DNA from: an uncultured SAR116 cluster alpha proteobacterium
GTDB taxonomy: Bacteria; Pseudomonadota; Alphaproteobacteria; Puniceispirillales; Puniceispirillaceae
Direction of reading: 5' to 3'
DNA: 58,466 nucleotides
NCBI GenBank assembly: GCA_902559985.1
Contig: CACEJY010000007.1
Location: 1 to 58,466 of the forward strand
Below the pieces are notes generated by a model. The model made no database searches, was not told where the DNA came from, and saw nothing but the letters and a program-made list of their open reading frames with translations. Shown here piece by piece: positions 45,267 through 56,809 of this stretch. The translations under genes and the position numbers were made by a program. Position 1 is the stretch's first letter. The number at the start of each line of letters is the position of its first letter.

Positions 45267-46043
45267 ATGGCCGAGTTCAGACTACCAAAAAATTCACGCA
45301 TAACTGATGGCATGGTGCATAAGGCCCCTGTCGGGGCAAACAATGTGAAAACCTTCAAAATATATCGTTGGTCACCCGATGATGACGCCCAACCGCGCAT
45401 TGATGCTTTTGACATCGATCTCGATGATTGCGGGCCAATGGTTTTGGATGCGCTGATTAAAATTAAAAATGAGACAGACAGTAGTCTGACTTTTCGTCGG
45501 TCCTGCCGTGAGGGAATTTGTGGGTCGTGTTCAATGAATATTGACGGCACGAATACCCTTGCGTGTCTAAAAGGCATTAAAGACATTAAAGGCGATGTTA
45601 ACATATATCCGTTACCACATATGCCTGTTGTAAAGGATCTGGTGCCAGATCTCAGTAATGCATATCGGCAATTGACCTCAATTGAGCCATGGTTAAAGGC
45701 AGACAACTCGGCACCCGAGGGGGAAGAACGTCGCCAGTCACCTGTCGAGCGTGAAAAGCTGGATGGCTTGTGGGAATGTGTCTTGTGCTTTAGCTGTTCC
45801 ACTGCTTGTCCAAGTTATTGGTGGAATGGTGATAATTATCTTGGCCCGGCAGTTCTTTTGCAGGCCTATCGCTGGATTTCCGATAGCCGCGATGACCGAA
45901 AACGCGAACGGTTAGATGCGCTGGATGATAGCTTTTCATTATACCGTTGCCATACGATTATGAATTGCGCCAAGACCTGTCCGAAAGGATTAAACCCCGG
46001 AAAGGCAATTGCAGGCATTAAAAGTGAAATGGGACAACGTTAG
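45267..46043 (+). CDS. sdhB: Succinate dehydrogenase iron-sulfur subunit
   Basis: The 258 residues carry the [2Fe-2S] cysteines in [16 protein letters not shown] and a later LAC, and the [4Fe-4S] and [3Fe-4S] cysteines in [16 protein letters not shown] and [17 protein letters not shown]. It passes electrons from SdhA to quinone in the SdhCD anchor. The order sdhC-sdhD-sdhA-sdhB is intact, with 21 bases between sdhA and sdhB. Confidence 0.97.
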   Translation: MAEFRLPKNSRITDGMVHKAPVGANNVKTFKIYRWSPDDDAQPRIDAFDIDLDDCGPMVLDALIKIKNETDSSLTFRRSCREGICGSCSMNIDGTNTLACLKGIKDIKGDVNIYPLPHMPVVKDLVPDLSNAYRQLTSIEPWLKADNSAPEGEERRQSPVEREKLDGLWECVLCFSCSTACPSYWWNGDNYLGPAVLLQAYRWISDSRDDRKRERLDALDDSFSLYRCHTIMNCAKTCPKGLNPGKAIAGIKSEMGQR

Positions 46044-46083
46044 CCTTATCTGCTTGGTCGTATTCGCAAGGTGGTAAATTTTG

Positions 46084-47238
46084 ATGTCCAATGGCCGGCA
46101 AAACCATTGTAATTATCCGAGCCAGCAATTGGCTGGGAGGGTGGCTAATCATACCCTAAACCCTGACTCGGCACAGACAGCGGTCGCTGTAAAGCTTGAT
46201 CGTTTGCTCGACCGGTTGATGGCTGCTAGGGCGCCGCGTGGATTTGTAGCACGCGCAGTCAACTCAGCATTGCGCTGGATGGGGGTTTTTCAAAGGGATA
46301 ATGTAAAAGGCCTTTATATTTATGGTGGTGTTGGCCGCGGTAAAACCATGCTGATGGATATGTTACATGAATCGGCAAAGACATTACGACTGGATATGGA
46401 TGGGGCACCTACGGTTTGGCGATTGCATTTTCATGATTTCATGGTTCTGGCCCAAGATTTCATTCATGCGGCGCGACAAAACGGTGCTGATGATCCGATT
46501 GAAAGTGCGGCGGCTGAATTGGCAGCGCGCGGAATGGTGGTCTGTTTTGATGAAATGGAAGTGCGTGACATCGCGGATGCAATGATACTTGCACGACTGT
46601 TTTCGGGTATGCTTGATCGCGGTGTGGTTGTGGTGGCAACATCGAACCGTCATGCTGATGATTTATATATGAATGGTCTTCATCGTGATCGGTTTCTACC
46701 ATTCATAGCGCTTTTAAAGGAACGTTGCGAAGTATGCCAGCTAAATGAAGGCACCGATTGGCGGAGCGTTGAACTTGCTGGCATGCCCACATGGTATATA
46801 CCGTCACACGCAAATTGTGACCAGCTTGATGCAGCCTTCGAACAGCTTTCTGGAGGAGTCGTCGTTACTGATGAAATTATTCGTGTGGCGGGCCGTGAGA
46901 TCATTATCGAGAAAGTTGCCGGTGACGTAGGGTTTGCCAGTTTTGCCAATCTTTGCGATGTACCGCTTGGCGCGCGTGATTATCTTGCCATCGCTGGACG
47001 GTTCGCCGGGCTTGTGTTAAGCGATGTGCCAAATTTTACCGATGAAAATGACCATTTGGCACGCCGATTTATGTGGTTGATTGATGCGCTATATGATCGG
47101 GGAAGGTTTCTTATAGCCTCGGCAGATGCCGATATTGCTGACCTTTATCAGGGGTATCAATGGCAGTTTGAGTTTGAACGAACGGCATCACGACTTAGTG
47201 AAATGACACAGCGTGGAAAACCTCAAGATAAGCTATGA
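46084..47238 (+). CDS. zapE: Cell division protein ZapE (AFG1-like ATPase)
   Basis: The 384-residue ATPase has YIYGGVGRGKTMLMDML (Walker A), VVCFDEMEVRDIADAMILARLF (Walker B region) and VVATSNRHADDLYMNGLHRDRF, the AFG1/ZapE signature. ZapE binds FtsZ in E. coli and relates to the mitochondrial AFG1/LACE1 protein. In alphaproteobacteria it commonly lies between sdh and mdh, as here. ATG 46084 is preferred over the TTG one codon earlier. Confidence 0.92.
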   Translation: MSNGRQNHCNYPSQQLAGRVANHTLNPDSAQTAVAVKLDRLLDRLMAARAPRGFVARAVNSALRWMGVFQRDNVKGLYIYGGVGRGKTMLMDMLHESAKTLRLDMDGAPTVWRLHFHDFMVLAQDFIHAARQNGADDPIESAAAELAARGMVVCFDEMEVRDIADAMILARLFSGMLDRGVVVVATSNRHADDLYMNGLHRDRFLPFIALLKERCEVCQLNEGTDWRSVELAGMPTWYIPSHANCDQLDAAFEQLSGGVVVTDEIIRVAGREIIIEKVAGDVGFASFANLCDVPLGARDYLAIAGRFAGLVLSDVPNFTDENDHLARRFMWLIDALYDRGRFLIASADADIADLYQGYQWQFEFERTASRLSEMTQRGKPQDKL

Positions 47239-47355
47239 TTGATGTCAATTTTTAGGTTTGTTCTTGAATGTTTTTTGATAGTTATGTACACAAAATCACG
47301 AGCCGCGCGTGTCAAATTTTCTTAGGTCATGGCGTGGCACTCTCCACCTATGTAA

Positions 47356-48321
<966 letters not shown>

Positions 48322-48368
48322 CGTTGCTTGGATTTTACAGCAAATGACGACAGAAACTGGAATCCTTT

Positions 48369-48391
48369 GGCCGGCAATTACCGGCCTTCTT
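48369..48391 (+). terminator. Rho-independent terminator after mdh
   Basis: GGCCGG (48369-48374), a six-base loop CAATTA and CCGGCC (48381-48386) form a strong GC stem followed by TTCTTT. It lies 48 bases after the mdh stop and should end that transcript. sucA therefore probably has its own promoter in 48400-48529. Confidence 0.85.
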
Positions 48392-48529
48392 TGTAGCCAT
48401 ATGTACGAGTTTAAACCAAGAAAACTCTATACGACTTGAAATACCAAAATTAACGAATACACTATCAATTCAACAAGAGAATAAATGTTGTAACTGGGTC
48501 GTTATACGCTAGGGGGTGTAACTTTCTTC

Positions 48530-51478
48530 ATGGATGATTCCGTTTCAAATTTGGGTGATGCTGCGAATTTTGCATCGATTGATTTTAGCCTTCTTTCGGG
48601 AGCAAATGCTACATTTATAGCCGAAATGAACAAGGCGTGGCGAGAAAACCCATCATCAGTTGACCCCCATTGGGCAGCTTATTTTGAACAACTTGGCAGA
48701 ACGGCTGATTCAGGGGCGGAAATCGAAGCTGGTCCTAGCTGGGGACGTCAACAAAGCCGCGTTGTTGGGGCTGTGGATCCCGAGGCATCAATAAAGGCAG
48801 TTGCGAAAGCGCATAGATCTGGAAGACGCATCAATGCTGGCGATGTGCGAGCCGCAACGTTGGACTCATTGCGAGCGGTGATGTTGATTCGCGCATATCG
48901 AAGTAATGGGCACCTTTTGGCGAGACTTGATCCATTAGCGCTTGAAGAACCAGATCTCCATCCTGAGCTTGACCCAATTAATTATGGTTTTGGTGACGGT
49001 GATTGGGAGCGGCCAATATTCATTGACAATGTGTTGGGGCTTGAAACTGCCACATTGTCAGAAATCATTGAACGGCTTCGTCAAACTTATTGTGGAACAA
49101 TCGGCGTTGAGTTTATGCACGTCCAGGACCCAAAACAAAAAGCTTGGATACAAGAGCGGATTGAGTCCATTAACAATCAAACTGATTTCACGCTAAGGGG
49201 TAAGTCAGCAATTTATGAGCGGCTTGTTGATGCGGATGAGTTTGGTAAGTATCTCCATAAAAAATTTCCCGGTACAAAAAGGTTTGGTTTGGACGGCGGT
49301 GAAGCCGTCATTCCCGCTTTAGAACAAATATTAAAACGAGGTAGTCAACTTGGACTGAGCGAAGTCGTTGTTGGAATGGCGCATCGGGGACGGTTGAACA
49401 TTCTTCATAATGTGATGCAGAAGCCCTTTCGCGCAATTATTTCTGAGTTTCATGGGAGATCGGCAACCCCTGAGGATGTTGGTATCTCGGGAGATGTTAA
49501 ATATCACATGGGTGCCTCGTCTGATCGCGTTTTTGATGACATGAATGTGCATCTGTCATTGGCGCCTAACCCATCGCACCTTGAAATTGTTGACCCTGTC
49601 ATTGTCGGACGTGTTCGTGCCAAACAGCAGCAATTAGGTGATGCCAACCGAACTAAGGTTTTGGGTATTTTGTTGCATGGGGATGCTGCCTTTGCAGGCC
49701 AAGGCGTGGTTGGTGAGACCTTCGCTTTTTCAGCTTTACGTGGTTATCGAACTGGCGGCACGATTCATATCATTATTAACAATCAGATTGGGTTTACAAC
49801 GAGCCCTCAATATTCGCGCTCATCACCATATCCGACGGATGTGGCAAAAATGGTAATGACACCAATTTTTCATGTGAATGGAGATGACCCGGAAGCCGTT
49901 ATCCATGTGGCACGAATAGCAACAGAATTTCGTCAAACATTTGGCTCTGATGTCGTCATTGATATGTTCTGTTATCGTAGATTTGGGCATAATGAAGGTG
50001 ATGAACCAATGTTCACACAGCCCTTGATGTACAAAGAAATTGAGCGGCATAAGTCAGTTCGAGAAATCTATGGTCAGCGCTTAATTCAGGAGGGAGTTTA
50101 TGATGACAGTGGCGCACAAAAGGTGATTGATGACCGGATAGCTTATCTCGACGCTGAATTTGAAGCAGGAACGAATTATCTGCCAAACAAGGCTGATTGG
50201 CTGGAAGGCAAATGGTCAGGTATGGCAGCAGCACACGGTGATGAACGGCGGGGCCATACTGCTGTGAATATAGACGAATTGCAGAAAATTGGTGCGGTGA
50301 TGACAAACCCGCCAGAACATTTGAAATTAAACCCAAAACTGAGTCGTATTCTTAAAGGGCGTGCTTCTGCGATTATATCTGGCATGGGCATTGATTGGGC
50401 CACTGCTGAACATTTGGCGTTTGGCTCCCTTTTATTAGAGGGCAACCCTGTCCGCCTGTCTGGACAAGATTCTGGCCGTGGGACTTTCAGTCAGCGGCAT
50501 TCAGTGTTTGTAGATCAGGAGACTGAAGAGCGTTACACGCCTTTATCTAACCTTTCTTCCAATCAGGCGATGTTCGAGGTCATTGATTCACCATTATCTG
50601 AGGCTTCAGTAATGGGTTTTGAGTATGGATTTTCGCAAGTTGAGCCCAACGCGTTGGTTATGTGGGAGGCCCAGTTTGGTGATTTTGCAAACGGTGCGCA
50701 GGTGGTAGTTGATCAATTCATCTCGTCTGGTGAGTCTAAATGGCTGCGTATGAGCGGCCTTGTCCTTTTGCTTCCTCATGGTTATGAGGGACAAGGTCCA
50801 GAACATTCCTCAGCGCGTCTTGAGCGTTATTTACAATTGTGCGCTGAGGACAACATGCAAGTGGTAAATTGTACCACGCCAGCCAATTATTTTCATGTTC
50901 TGCGCCGTCAAGTGCGTCGTGATTTCCGTAAGCCGCTCATAGTCATGACTCCTAAATCACTGTTGCGGCACAAAGCGGTGGTCTCAGACCTTACTGATAT
51001 GGGCCCCGGCACGAGCTTCCACCGGGTTCTGGATGAAAAGGACACCGAGGTTAAGCATGGCAAAGCCAAGCGGATTGTCATGTGTTCAGGCAAAGTCTAT
51101 TATGATCTGGCTGCCGCACGCGATGAAGCAAAGGCATGGGATATTGAAATTCTGCGCCTTGAGCAGCTATATCCTTTTCCACACAAATCTTTGTTGCGGC
51201 GCCTTCACAAAACGCTAGATGCGGAGCTTGTATGGTGTCAAGAGGAACCAAAGAATATGGGAAGCTGGACATTCATTCGTGATTTTATTGAAGAGGTTAT
51301 GCAAGAGATTGGAATGCGCCAGCAACGCCTCAATTATGCTGGCCGCGCCGCCGCAGCATCGCCTGCCACTGGCTCATTGATGAGACATAATCGCGAACAA
51401 AATGCTCTTGTAATTGAAGCACTTGGACCTTTGGCCACTGTAAAAAAAAAGAAACTGGCGCAAAAAAGAAATAAGTAA
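48530..51478 (+). CDS. sucA: 2-oxoglutarate dehydrogenase E1 component
   Basis: The 982-residue thiamine-diphosphate enzyme has the N-terminal E2-binding region (FIAEMNKAWRENPSSVDPHW), GMAHRGRLNILHN, the ThDP-binding GDAAFAGQGVVGETF and NNQIGFTT. The C-terminal transketolase-like half contains SGQDSGRGTFSQRH and LPHGYEGQGPEHSSAR. It decarboxylates 2-oxoglutarate in the TCA cycle. sucB and lpd follow on the same strand, giving the whole complex. Confidence 0.97.
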   Translation: MDDSVSNLGDAANFASIDFSLLSGANATFIAEMNKAWRENPSSVDPHWAAYFEQLGRTADSGAEIEAGPSWGRQQSRVVGAVDPEASIKAVAKAHRSGRRINAGDVRAATLDSLRAVMLIRAYRSNGHLLARLDPLALEEPDLHPELDPINYGFGDGDWERPIFIDNVLGLETATLSEIIERLRQTYCGTIGVEFMHVQDPKQKAWIQERIESINNQTDFTLRGKSAIYERLVDADEFGKYLHKKFPGTKRFGLDGGEAVIPALEQILKRGSQLGLSEVVVGMAHRGRLNILHNVMQKPFRAIISEFHGRSATPEDVGISGDVKYHMGASSDRVFDDMNVHLSLAPNPSHLEIVDPVIVGRVRAKQQQLGDANRTKVLGILLHGDAAFAGQGVVGETFAFSALRGYRTGGTIHIIINNQIGFTTSPQYSRSSPYPTDVAKMVMTPIFHVNGDDPEAVIHVARIATEFRQTFGSDVVIDMFCYRRFGHNEGDEPMFTQPLMYKEIERHKSVREIYGQRLIQEGVYDDSGAQKVIDDRIAYLDAEFEAGTNYLPNKADWLEGKWSGMAAAHGDERRGHTAVNIDELQKIGAVMTNPPEHLKLNPKLSRILKGRASAIISGMGIDWATAEHLAFGSLLLEGNPVRLSGQDSGRGTFSQRHSVFVDQETEERYTPLSNLSSNQAMFEVIDSPLSEASVMGFEYGFSQVEPNALVMWEAQFGDFANGAQVVVDQFISSGESKWLRMSGLVLLLPHGYEGQGPEHSSARLERYLQLCAEDNMQVVNCTTPANYFHVLRRQVRRDFRKPLIVMTPKSLLRHKAVVSDLTDMGPGTSFHRVLDEKDTEVKHGKAKRIVMCSGKVYYDLAAARDEAKAWDIEILRLEQLYPFPHKSLLRRLHKTLDAELVWCQEEPKNMGSWTFIRDFIEEVMQEIGMRQQRLNYAGRAAAASPATGSLMRHNREQNALVIEALGPLATVKKKKLAQKRNK

Positions 51479-51544
51479 GTAAAACGAGAGTGCCACCCTG
51501 GTAGGGTAAGAAATAAGACAAGGTACCGTAGGAGGGTGCTCACT

Positions 51545-52807
51545 ATGTCAATTGATATTCATGTTCCAACACTAGGTGAGTCAGTCAGTGATGCCACCAT
51601 TGCACGCTGGATTAAAAAAGCAGGCGAAACGGTCGCTGTGGATGAGCCTGTTGTTGAACTTGAAACTGATAAGGTAACGCTTGAAGTGCCATCACCTGTT
51701 GCCGGCAGGCTTGATGAAATCATTGCTGCCGAAGGTGACACGGTTGAAGTTGGCGCACTTTTAGCGCGGGTCACTGAATGTGCTACCGGTAAAGCTGACA
51801 AACAGCTTCCGGGAAAAGCTACCGAACCTGCGACTTCAGTTGCGTCAGCACCAACAGCGCCCACGGCAATAGTGGCCCCAGCACCAACATTTGATGTGTC
51901 GAGCCTTTCGCCTGCGGTTCGCCGTTTGGTGGAAGAACATAATCTAAACCCAACAACTATTTCCCCGAGTGGTGTCGGCGGCCGCCTGACGAAGGCCGAT
52001 GTTCTAGCGGCAATCAAAACGCCGCAACCAGTGCTCCCTGCAAAGATGGCTGGTAGTGAACTCACAGCCGCAAACACGCCGCGATCAACACCCCGTGCTG
52101 TGGATGCTACGCGCGAAGAACGGGTGCGGATGTCAAAATTGCGGCAAGTCATTGCGAGCAGGTTGAAATTAGCACAAAATAACGCCGCCATGCTGACCAC
52201 TTTTAATGAGGTGGACATGTCAGCAGTTATAAACTTGCGCGCTGAATACAAAGATGCGTTTGAGGCAACACATGACGTTCGTCTTGGATTTATGGGTGTT
52301 TTTGTTCAGGCCGCGATTTTGGCGCTTCGCGAATTTCCGGCGGTAAATGCCGAAATTGATGGCACCGATATAATTTATAAAAATTACTACAATATTGGTG
52401 TTGCTGTTGGGACACCACAAGGGCTTGTGGTGCCGGTTATTAAAGATGCTGGAGAGATGAGTCTGGCCGAAACTGAGCGAGTAATTTCAGGCTTTGGTCT
52501 GCGTGCGCGTGAGGGCAAAATTACCCCGGATGAAATGGCTGGCGGCACCTTTACCATCTCGAATGGTGGGGTATACGGATCAATGATGTCGACACCGATT
52601 TTGAATCCGCCGCAAAGTGGTATTTTGGGCATGCACAAGATTCAAAAGCGGGCTGTGGTGATTGATGACCAGATTGTGGTTAGGCCAATGATGTATCTGG
52701 CATTGTCATATGATCATCGTATCATTGATGGTCGCGAGGCGGTATCATTCCTCGCACGGGTGAAGGAAATGGTTGAAGATCCGCGCCGGTTATTGTTGGG
52801 CGTTTAG
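51545..52807 (+). CDS. sucB: Dihydrolipoyl succinyltransferase (2-oxoglutarate dehydrogenase E2)
   Basis: ATG 51545 lies after TAGGAGGG and gives [20 protein letters not shown]. The 420-residue protein has a lipoyl domain with Lys43 in [10 protein letters not shown], an Ala/Pro-rich linker, a peripheral subunit-binding domain ([13 protein letters not shown]...[12 protein letters not shown]) and the acyltransferase domain ending [15 protein letters not shown] with the catalytic His. It forms the core of the complex and passes succinyl groups to CoA. Confidence 0.96.
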   Translation: MSIDIHVPTLGESVSDATIARWIKKAGETVAVDEPVVELETDKVTLEVPSPVAGRLDEIIAAEGDTVEVGALLARVTECATGKADKQLPGKATEPATSVASAPTAPTAIVAPAPTFDVSSLSPAVRRLVEEHNLNPTTISPSGVGGRLTKADVLAAIKTPQPVLPAKMAGSELTAANTPRSTPRAVDATREERVRMSKLRQVIASRLKLAQNNAAMLTTFNEVDMSAVINLRAEYKDAFEATHDVRLGFMGVFVQAAILALREFPAVNAEIDGTDIIYKNYYNIGVAVGTPQGLVVPVIKDAGEMSLAETERVISGFGLRAREGKITPDEMAGGTFTISNGGVYGSMMSTPILNPPQSGILGMHKIQKRAVVIDDQIVVRPMMYLALSYDHRIIDGREAVSFLARVKEMVEDPRRLLLGV

Positions 52808-52858
52808 GTGTTCGAACCCAGATATCAAACCGATGTCCCCTAATTAGAAGGGAAAAAA

Positions 52859-54268
52859 ATGCAGAATACCAGCTTTGATCTAATTGTCATTGGGGCGGGC
52901 CCAGGGGGGTATGTTGGGGCCATCCGGGCGGCCCAACTTGGTATGAGTGTCGCATGCATTGATAGACGCGCAACGCTTGGCGGCACCTGTTTGAATGTTG
53001 GCTGTATTCCCTCTAAGGCTTTGTTGAACGCATCAGAACATTTTGCCAATGCGGCATCCGGATTGCTTGGCAATATGGGGGTCTCGGTTGGCAAGGTCAC
53101 GCTTAACCTTGACCAGATGATGCAATCAAAAAATGATATTGTTGGCACGCTCACTGGCGGCATTGATTTTCTTTTTAAGAAAAACAAAATAACCCGCTTA
53201 GAAGGTTCGGCAAGCATCATCGCTCCAGGCAAAATCAAAATTGCAACTGGCAAGGATAAGGGTGACTATCAAGCTGAAAAAATCCTAATTGCCACTGGCA
53301 GCCATCCATCCAGCTTGCCGGGGATTACGATTGATGAAAGCCGCATTGTTAGCTCAACTGGTGCGCTTAGCTTTGAAACTCTACCAAAAAAATTGTTAGT
53401 AATTGGAGCAGGCTATATAGGCCTAGAACTTGGCACGGTGTGGGCGCGTTTGGGTGCTGAGGTTGAAGTGATCGAATATTTGCCACGTATTCTTCCCGGT
53501 ATGGATAGCGAAGTTGCCAAGAAATATATGGCCATCGCGAAAAAGCAGGGTTTGAAATTTCGCCTCAGTACGGCGGTAAAGTCAGCCAAGCCGGAAAAAA
53601 ATGGTGTTATACTTACCGTTGCTCCTGCTGAAGGCGGTGCAGAAGAAACAGTTAGAGCTGATATTGCGTTGGTTTCGGTTGGGCGTCATCCGGCCACTGA
53701 TGGGCTAGGACTTGACAAGCTTGGTGTAATCATGACCCCGCGTGGCCGTATTGCCGTTGATGGAAGATTTGAGACTAGCATCGAAGATATCTATGCCATT
53801 GGTGATGTGGTTGACGGGCCAATGCTGGCACATAAAGCTGAAGAAGATGCGGTCGCTGCCGTTGAAATGATGGCGGGTAAGGCTGGGCATGTTGATTATG
53901 ATCAAGTGCCAGGCATCGTATATACAGCTCCAGAAATTGCCACGCTTGGAAAATCTGAGGACGCTCTGAAAGATGCCGGTATTAATTATGTCAAAGGTGT
54001 ATTTCCATTTTCAGCCAACAGCCGCGCCCGGGCGCAGGGTCATACTGATGGATTTGTAAAGATTTTGGCTTGTGCGAAAACGGACAAGGTTTTGGGAGTG
54101 CACATCATTGGCCATGAGGCAGGAACGGTGATTCATGAATGCGCAGCAGCGATGGCTTTTGGCGCGTCATCTGAAGATATTGCCAGAACATGTCATGGCC
54201 ACCCAACCTTGAACGAGGCGGTAAAAGAGGCGGCTCTTGCGATCGATGGCAGGGCGATTCATATGTAA
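52859..54268 (+). CDS. lpd: Dihydrolipoyl dehydrogenase (E3)
   Basis: The 469-residue flavoprotein has VIGAGPGGYVGAIRAAQLG, the redox disulfide in GGTCLNVGCIPSKALL, a second dinucleotide site VIGAGYIGLELGTVW and YAIGDVVDGPMLAHKAEEDA. The C-terminal active His lies in CHGHPTLNEAVKEAAL. It re-oxidises the lipoyl arms of SucB with NAD. It follows sucB by 51 bases with AGAAGGG ahead of the ATG. Confidence 0.96.
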   Translation: MQNTSFDLIVIGAGPGGYVGAIRAAQLGMSVACIDRRATLGGTCLNVGCIPSKALLNASEHFANAASGLLGNMGVSVGKVTLNLDQMMQSKNDIVGTLTGGIDFLFKKNKITRLEGSASIIAPGKIKIATGKDKGDYQAEKILIATGSHPSSLPGITIDESRIVSSTGALSFETLPKKLLVIGAGYIGLELGTVWARLGAEVEVIEYLPRILPGMDSEVAKKYMAIAKKQGLKFRLSTAVKSAKPEKNGVILTVAPAEGGAEETVRADIALVSVGRHPATDGLGLDKLGVIMTPRGRIAVDGRFETSIEDIYAIGDVVDGPMLAHKAEEDAVAAVEMMAGKAGHVDYDQVPGIVYTAPEIATLGKSEDALKDAGINYVKGVFPFSANSRARAQGHTDGFVKILACAKTDKVLGVHIIGHEAGTVIHECAAAMAFGASSEDIARTCHGHPTLNEAVKEAALAIDGRAIHM

Positions 54269-54330
54269 ATTGGCGCTATTTTTGCCAGTCGAGTCTTTGC
54301 TGAGTGCTAGTCATGCTGCCTAGCTTAATT

Positions 54331-55227
54331 TTAGCGACGTGCACGTGGGTGGGTGTCACGATGAATCTGGATCAGATGACTTTCATCAACATGCGTGTAA
54401 CGTTGGGTTGTTGATAGACTGGCATGACCAAGCAATTCCTGAATTGCACGAAGATCCCCGCCATTACTTAGAAGGTGAGTAGCAAAGGTGTGGCGCAGGC
54501 TGTGAGGTGTCACATGAGCTGGTAGATCAAGTTCAAAACGCAGTCCTTCTAGTAATCTCTGAACCGCCCGCGCCCCAAGCGGTTTGCCACGGCTACTAAG
54601 AAACAATGCTGCGTCAGGCCCGCCATCAAACGGACATTCACCCAAATAATCATCAACTGCTTCACTGATGGCTTTCAACACTGGGACATCGCGCATTTTC
54701 CCGCCCTTTCCAGTGATGCTAAGCCATTCGCCAAGTGGGGCATCTTTGCGAAATAGGCCCAGTGCCTCGGAAATGCGCAAGCCAGCACCATATAACAACA
54801 TCAAAACGGCAAAATCGCGTTTTTTGGTCCAGTCAGCCCCGCGTCGATTAAAAATTGCCTGCAAGAGTTCGCGCGCATCATCAGTTGAAATTGATTTTGG
54901 CACTGCACGCGGTGGCTGGGGGGCGTGAAGCCAACCCAGATCGGGCACATCAAGAAGCTGGTTTTGGCCACAAAACCGGTAAAAGCTACGCAGTGATGAA
55001 ACGCGCCGGGCAATCGTGGTACGGGCCAGTTGTCGCGCCGCCATGTGGGCCAGCCAACCGCGAAAAAGCTGGCGCGATAAAGGCGTATCACTGGCGATGC
55101 CAATGCTGGTTACATAACGGGAAAAATCATCAAGATCGCGTTTATAAGCATCAAGTGTATTTTGCCCATATCGTTTTTCACTGGCCAGCCAGCGCAGCCA
55201 TGCAGTTTGATGTGAGGCAGTAATCAT
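54331..55227 (-). CDS. xerC: Tyrosine recombinase XerC
   Basis: The 298-residue protein has the N-terminal core-binding domain and a catalytic domain with the Arg in YGAGLRISEAL, Lys in TGKGGKMRDVP, HSLRHTFATHLL, LGHASLSTTQRYTHVD and the Tyr nucleophile in the last. With XerD and FtsK it resolves chromosome dimers at dif, and FtsK is also in this window. It overlaps the DUF484 gene by four bases. This DUF484-xerC pair is conserved in proteobacteria. No mobile element is adjacent, which favours the housekeeping enzyme. Confidence 0.92.
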   Translation of the reverse strand: MITASHQTAWLRWLASEKRYGQNTLDAYKRDLDDFSRYVTSIGIASDTPLSRQLFRGWLAHMAARQLARTTIARRVSSLRSFYRFCGQNQLLDVPDLGWLHAPQPPRAVPKSISTDDARELLQAIFNRRGADWTKKRDFAVLMLLYGAGLRISEALGLFRKDAPLGEWLSITGKGGKMRDVPVLKAISEAVDDYLGECPFDGGPDAALFLSSRGKPLGARAVQRLLEGLRFELDLPAHVTPHSLRHTFATHLLSNGGDLRAIQELLGHASLSTTQRYTHVDESHLIQIHRDTHPRARR

Positions 55228-55958
55228 TGCATTTGGGCTTGCAGTTCCAGCCGGGCAGCAAATGTTACCCCAACCATCTCAGCGAGTAGCACCAGCAAAT
55301 CACTGCCAAGATCGGGATGAAAGCTATTTGCGGTTTTTCCACCAAGTAGTAGCAAAGCCTTTGAGACTGGATCAGGCAGCCGGTCTGGTAGCCGGATAAT
55401 TGCAAGGCTTTGGGCCGGCCTTATTAACAATTTTTGTGCAGCATCATTCGGCAAGCCAAGGTATAGGCTGCGGCTGTTTGTTGCAGCGTCAATTTGGGTG
55501 GCTGGATGCAGGCCTAGGCCAGTATGGGTGACAATTTGCATGGCCACTTCTTCCTCGATAATGAGCCGACACTGGTTCAGGTCAAAAATCGCCGGAAATT
55601 CATTTGCAATTACTTGGCACATGCCGGGTAGATCAGTGCTGGCAAGAAGCCCTAGTGTGGCGTGATGCACTCTCGTCCAGCTCAGCATGTTTTCAGCAGC
55701 AACATGCAGCAGTGACTCATGTGTCTGTTTGATCTTGCGGGCATCCTGACGGGCCTTAAAATTAAGCGCCGGACTTAAATCAACAACTTTTGAATCTTTC
55801 TGTTTATTGTTTTTGGCATGCTCGCTCGCTGCTGCTAGACAAAGCGCCAAGAGTTTAGGATGGGTTGCGAGCATGTCAGCGATAGAATCCGGATGATCGG
55901 CCAAAAAGGTGGTAACATCGGTGGCAGTAATGTTTTTTTTTGAATTATTGTCAGCCAT
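55224..55958 (-). CDS. DUF484 family protein
   Basis: The 244 residues have TTFLADHPDSIADMLATHPKL near residue 15, the DUF484 start, a helical segment with a basic linker, and a GAF-like domain with MCQVIANEFPAIFDLNQCRL. DUF484 proteins are linked by neighbourhood to XerC and, in places, to diaminopimelate and cell-division genes; the role is unknown. It shares an ATGA overlap with xerC and is likely co-transcribed. Confidence 0.88.
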   Translation of the reverse strand: MADNNSKKNITATDVTTFLADHPDSIADMLATHPKLLALCLAAASEHAKNNKQKDSKVVDLSPALNFKARQDARKIKQTHESLLHVAAENMLSWTRVHHATLGLLASTDLPGMCQVIANEFPAIFDLNQCRLIIEEEVAMQIVTHTGLGLHPATQIDAATNSRSLYLGLPNDAAQKLLIRPAQSLAIIRLPDRLPDPVSKALLLLGGKTANSFHPDLGSDLLVLLAEMVGVTFAARLELQAQMQ

Positions 55959-56045
55959 ATCGCTGCCTCTGCTGGTTTACAATATATTGATGGCGCCCGA
56001 CTGTCTGGTCCCGTCCTCTTGCCCAACGGCGTTTTGAAGCTGGGA

Positions 56046-56699
56046 TCATAGAATTGACTGGCCAGTTGCCTGCCAATCTCTTAAAAAAGCATCCAATCCG
56101 CTATCGGTTAGAGGGTGTTTGTAAAGAGCCGTCAGAATTTTTGGTGGAAGGGTTACCACATCGGCTCCCATTAACGCTGCATCAACGACGTGGGATGTGG
56201 TGCGGACCGATGCCACCAACACTTCGGTATCAAAATCATAATTTGCATAAATGCTACAAATTTCTTCTATCAGACCCATGCCGTCCTGGCCTATATCATC
56301 GAGCCTGCCAACAAAGGGCGAAACAAATTTGGCGCCTGCCTTGGCAGCAAGGAGGGCCTGTCCGGCGGTAAAGCATAAGGTAACATTTACGTCTGTACCG
56401 GCATCGCTTAGCGCTTGACATGTCATTAACCCGTCACGGGTCAATGGCACTTTTACCGTTACATTAGGTGCAATGGCGGCTAGTTTGCGGCCCTCTGTTA
56501 GCATAGTGTCGAAATCGGTTGCTGTTACCTCGGCACTAACTGGCCCGTCAACAAGGTCGCAAATCTTTGCAATCGTGTCTAAGATATCCTGCCCTGACTT
56601 GGCGATTAGCGATGGATTTGTCGTTACTCCATCAATAAAGCCTGTATCAAAAAGGGCGTTGATCTCTGCAATGTCAGCGCTGTCGAGAAAAATTTTCAT
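56046..56699 (-). CDS. fsa: Small transaldolase / fructose-6-phosphate aldolase
   Basis: ATG 56699, preceded by CAGGA, gives [13 protein letters not shown], the usual start; the frame extends 19 codons further. The 217 residues carry [13 protein letters not shown], the Schiff-base lysine in [13 protein letters not shown], and [13 protein letters not shown]. This length and pattern fit the small transaldolase/FSA group. Members shuffle three-carbon units in the pentose-phosphate route, and some cleave fructose 6-phosphate. Which activity applies cannot be read from sequence. It is divergent from priA. Confidence 0.9.
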   Translation of the reverse strand: MKIFLDSADIAEINALFDTGFIDGVTTNPSLIAKSGQDILDTIAKICDLVDGPVSAEVTATDFDTMLTEGRKLAAIAPNVTVKVPLTRDGLMTCQALSDAGTDVNVTLCFTAGQALLAAKAGAKFVSPFVGRLDDIGQDGMGLIEEICSIYANYDFDTEVLVASVRTTSHVVDAALMGADVVTLPPKILTALYKHPLTDSGLDAFLRDWQATGQSIL

Positions 56700-56809
56700 T
56701 CTATTGATCCTGTTTTGAACGGATTGATGCTTGCGATTTTTTGCTGCTACTCGCAAGTTTACTTGAAGCGACAGCGCAAATCCAGAAACTTAGCAAAGTG
56801 GGCTTAATA

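Noticed and set aside
54331-55227. XerC-like recombinase as integrase of a mobile element
   Set aside because: It overlaps DUF484, its usual housekeeping neighbour, and no attachment repeats or cargo lie near it.
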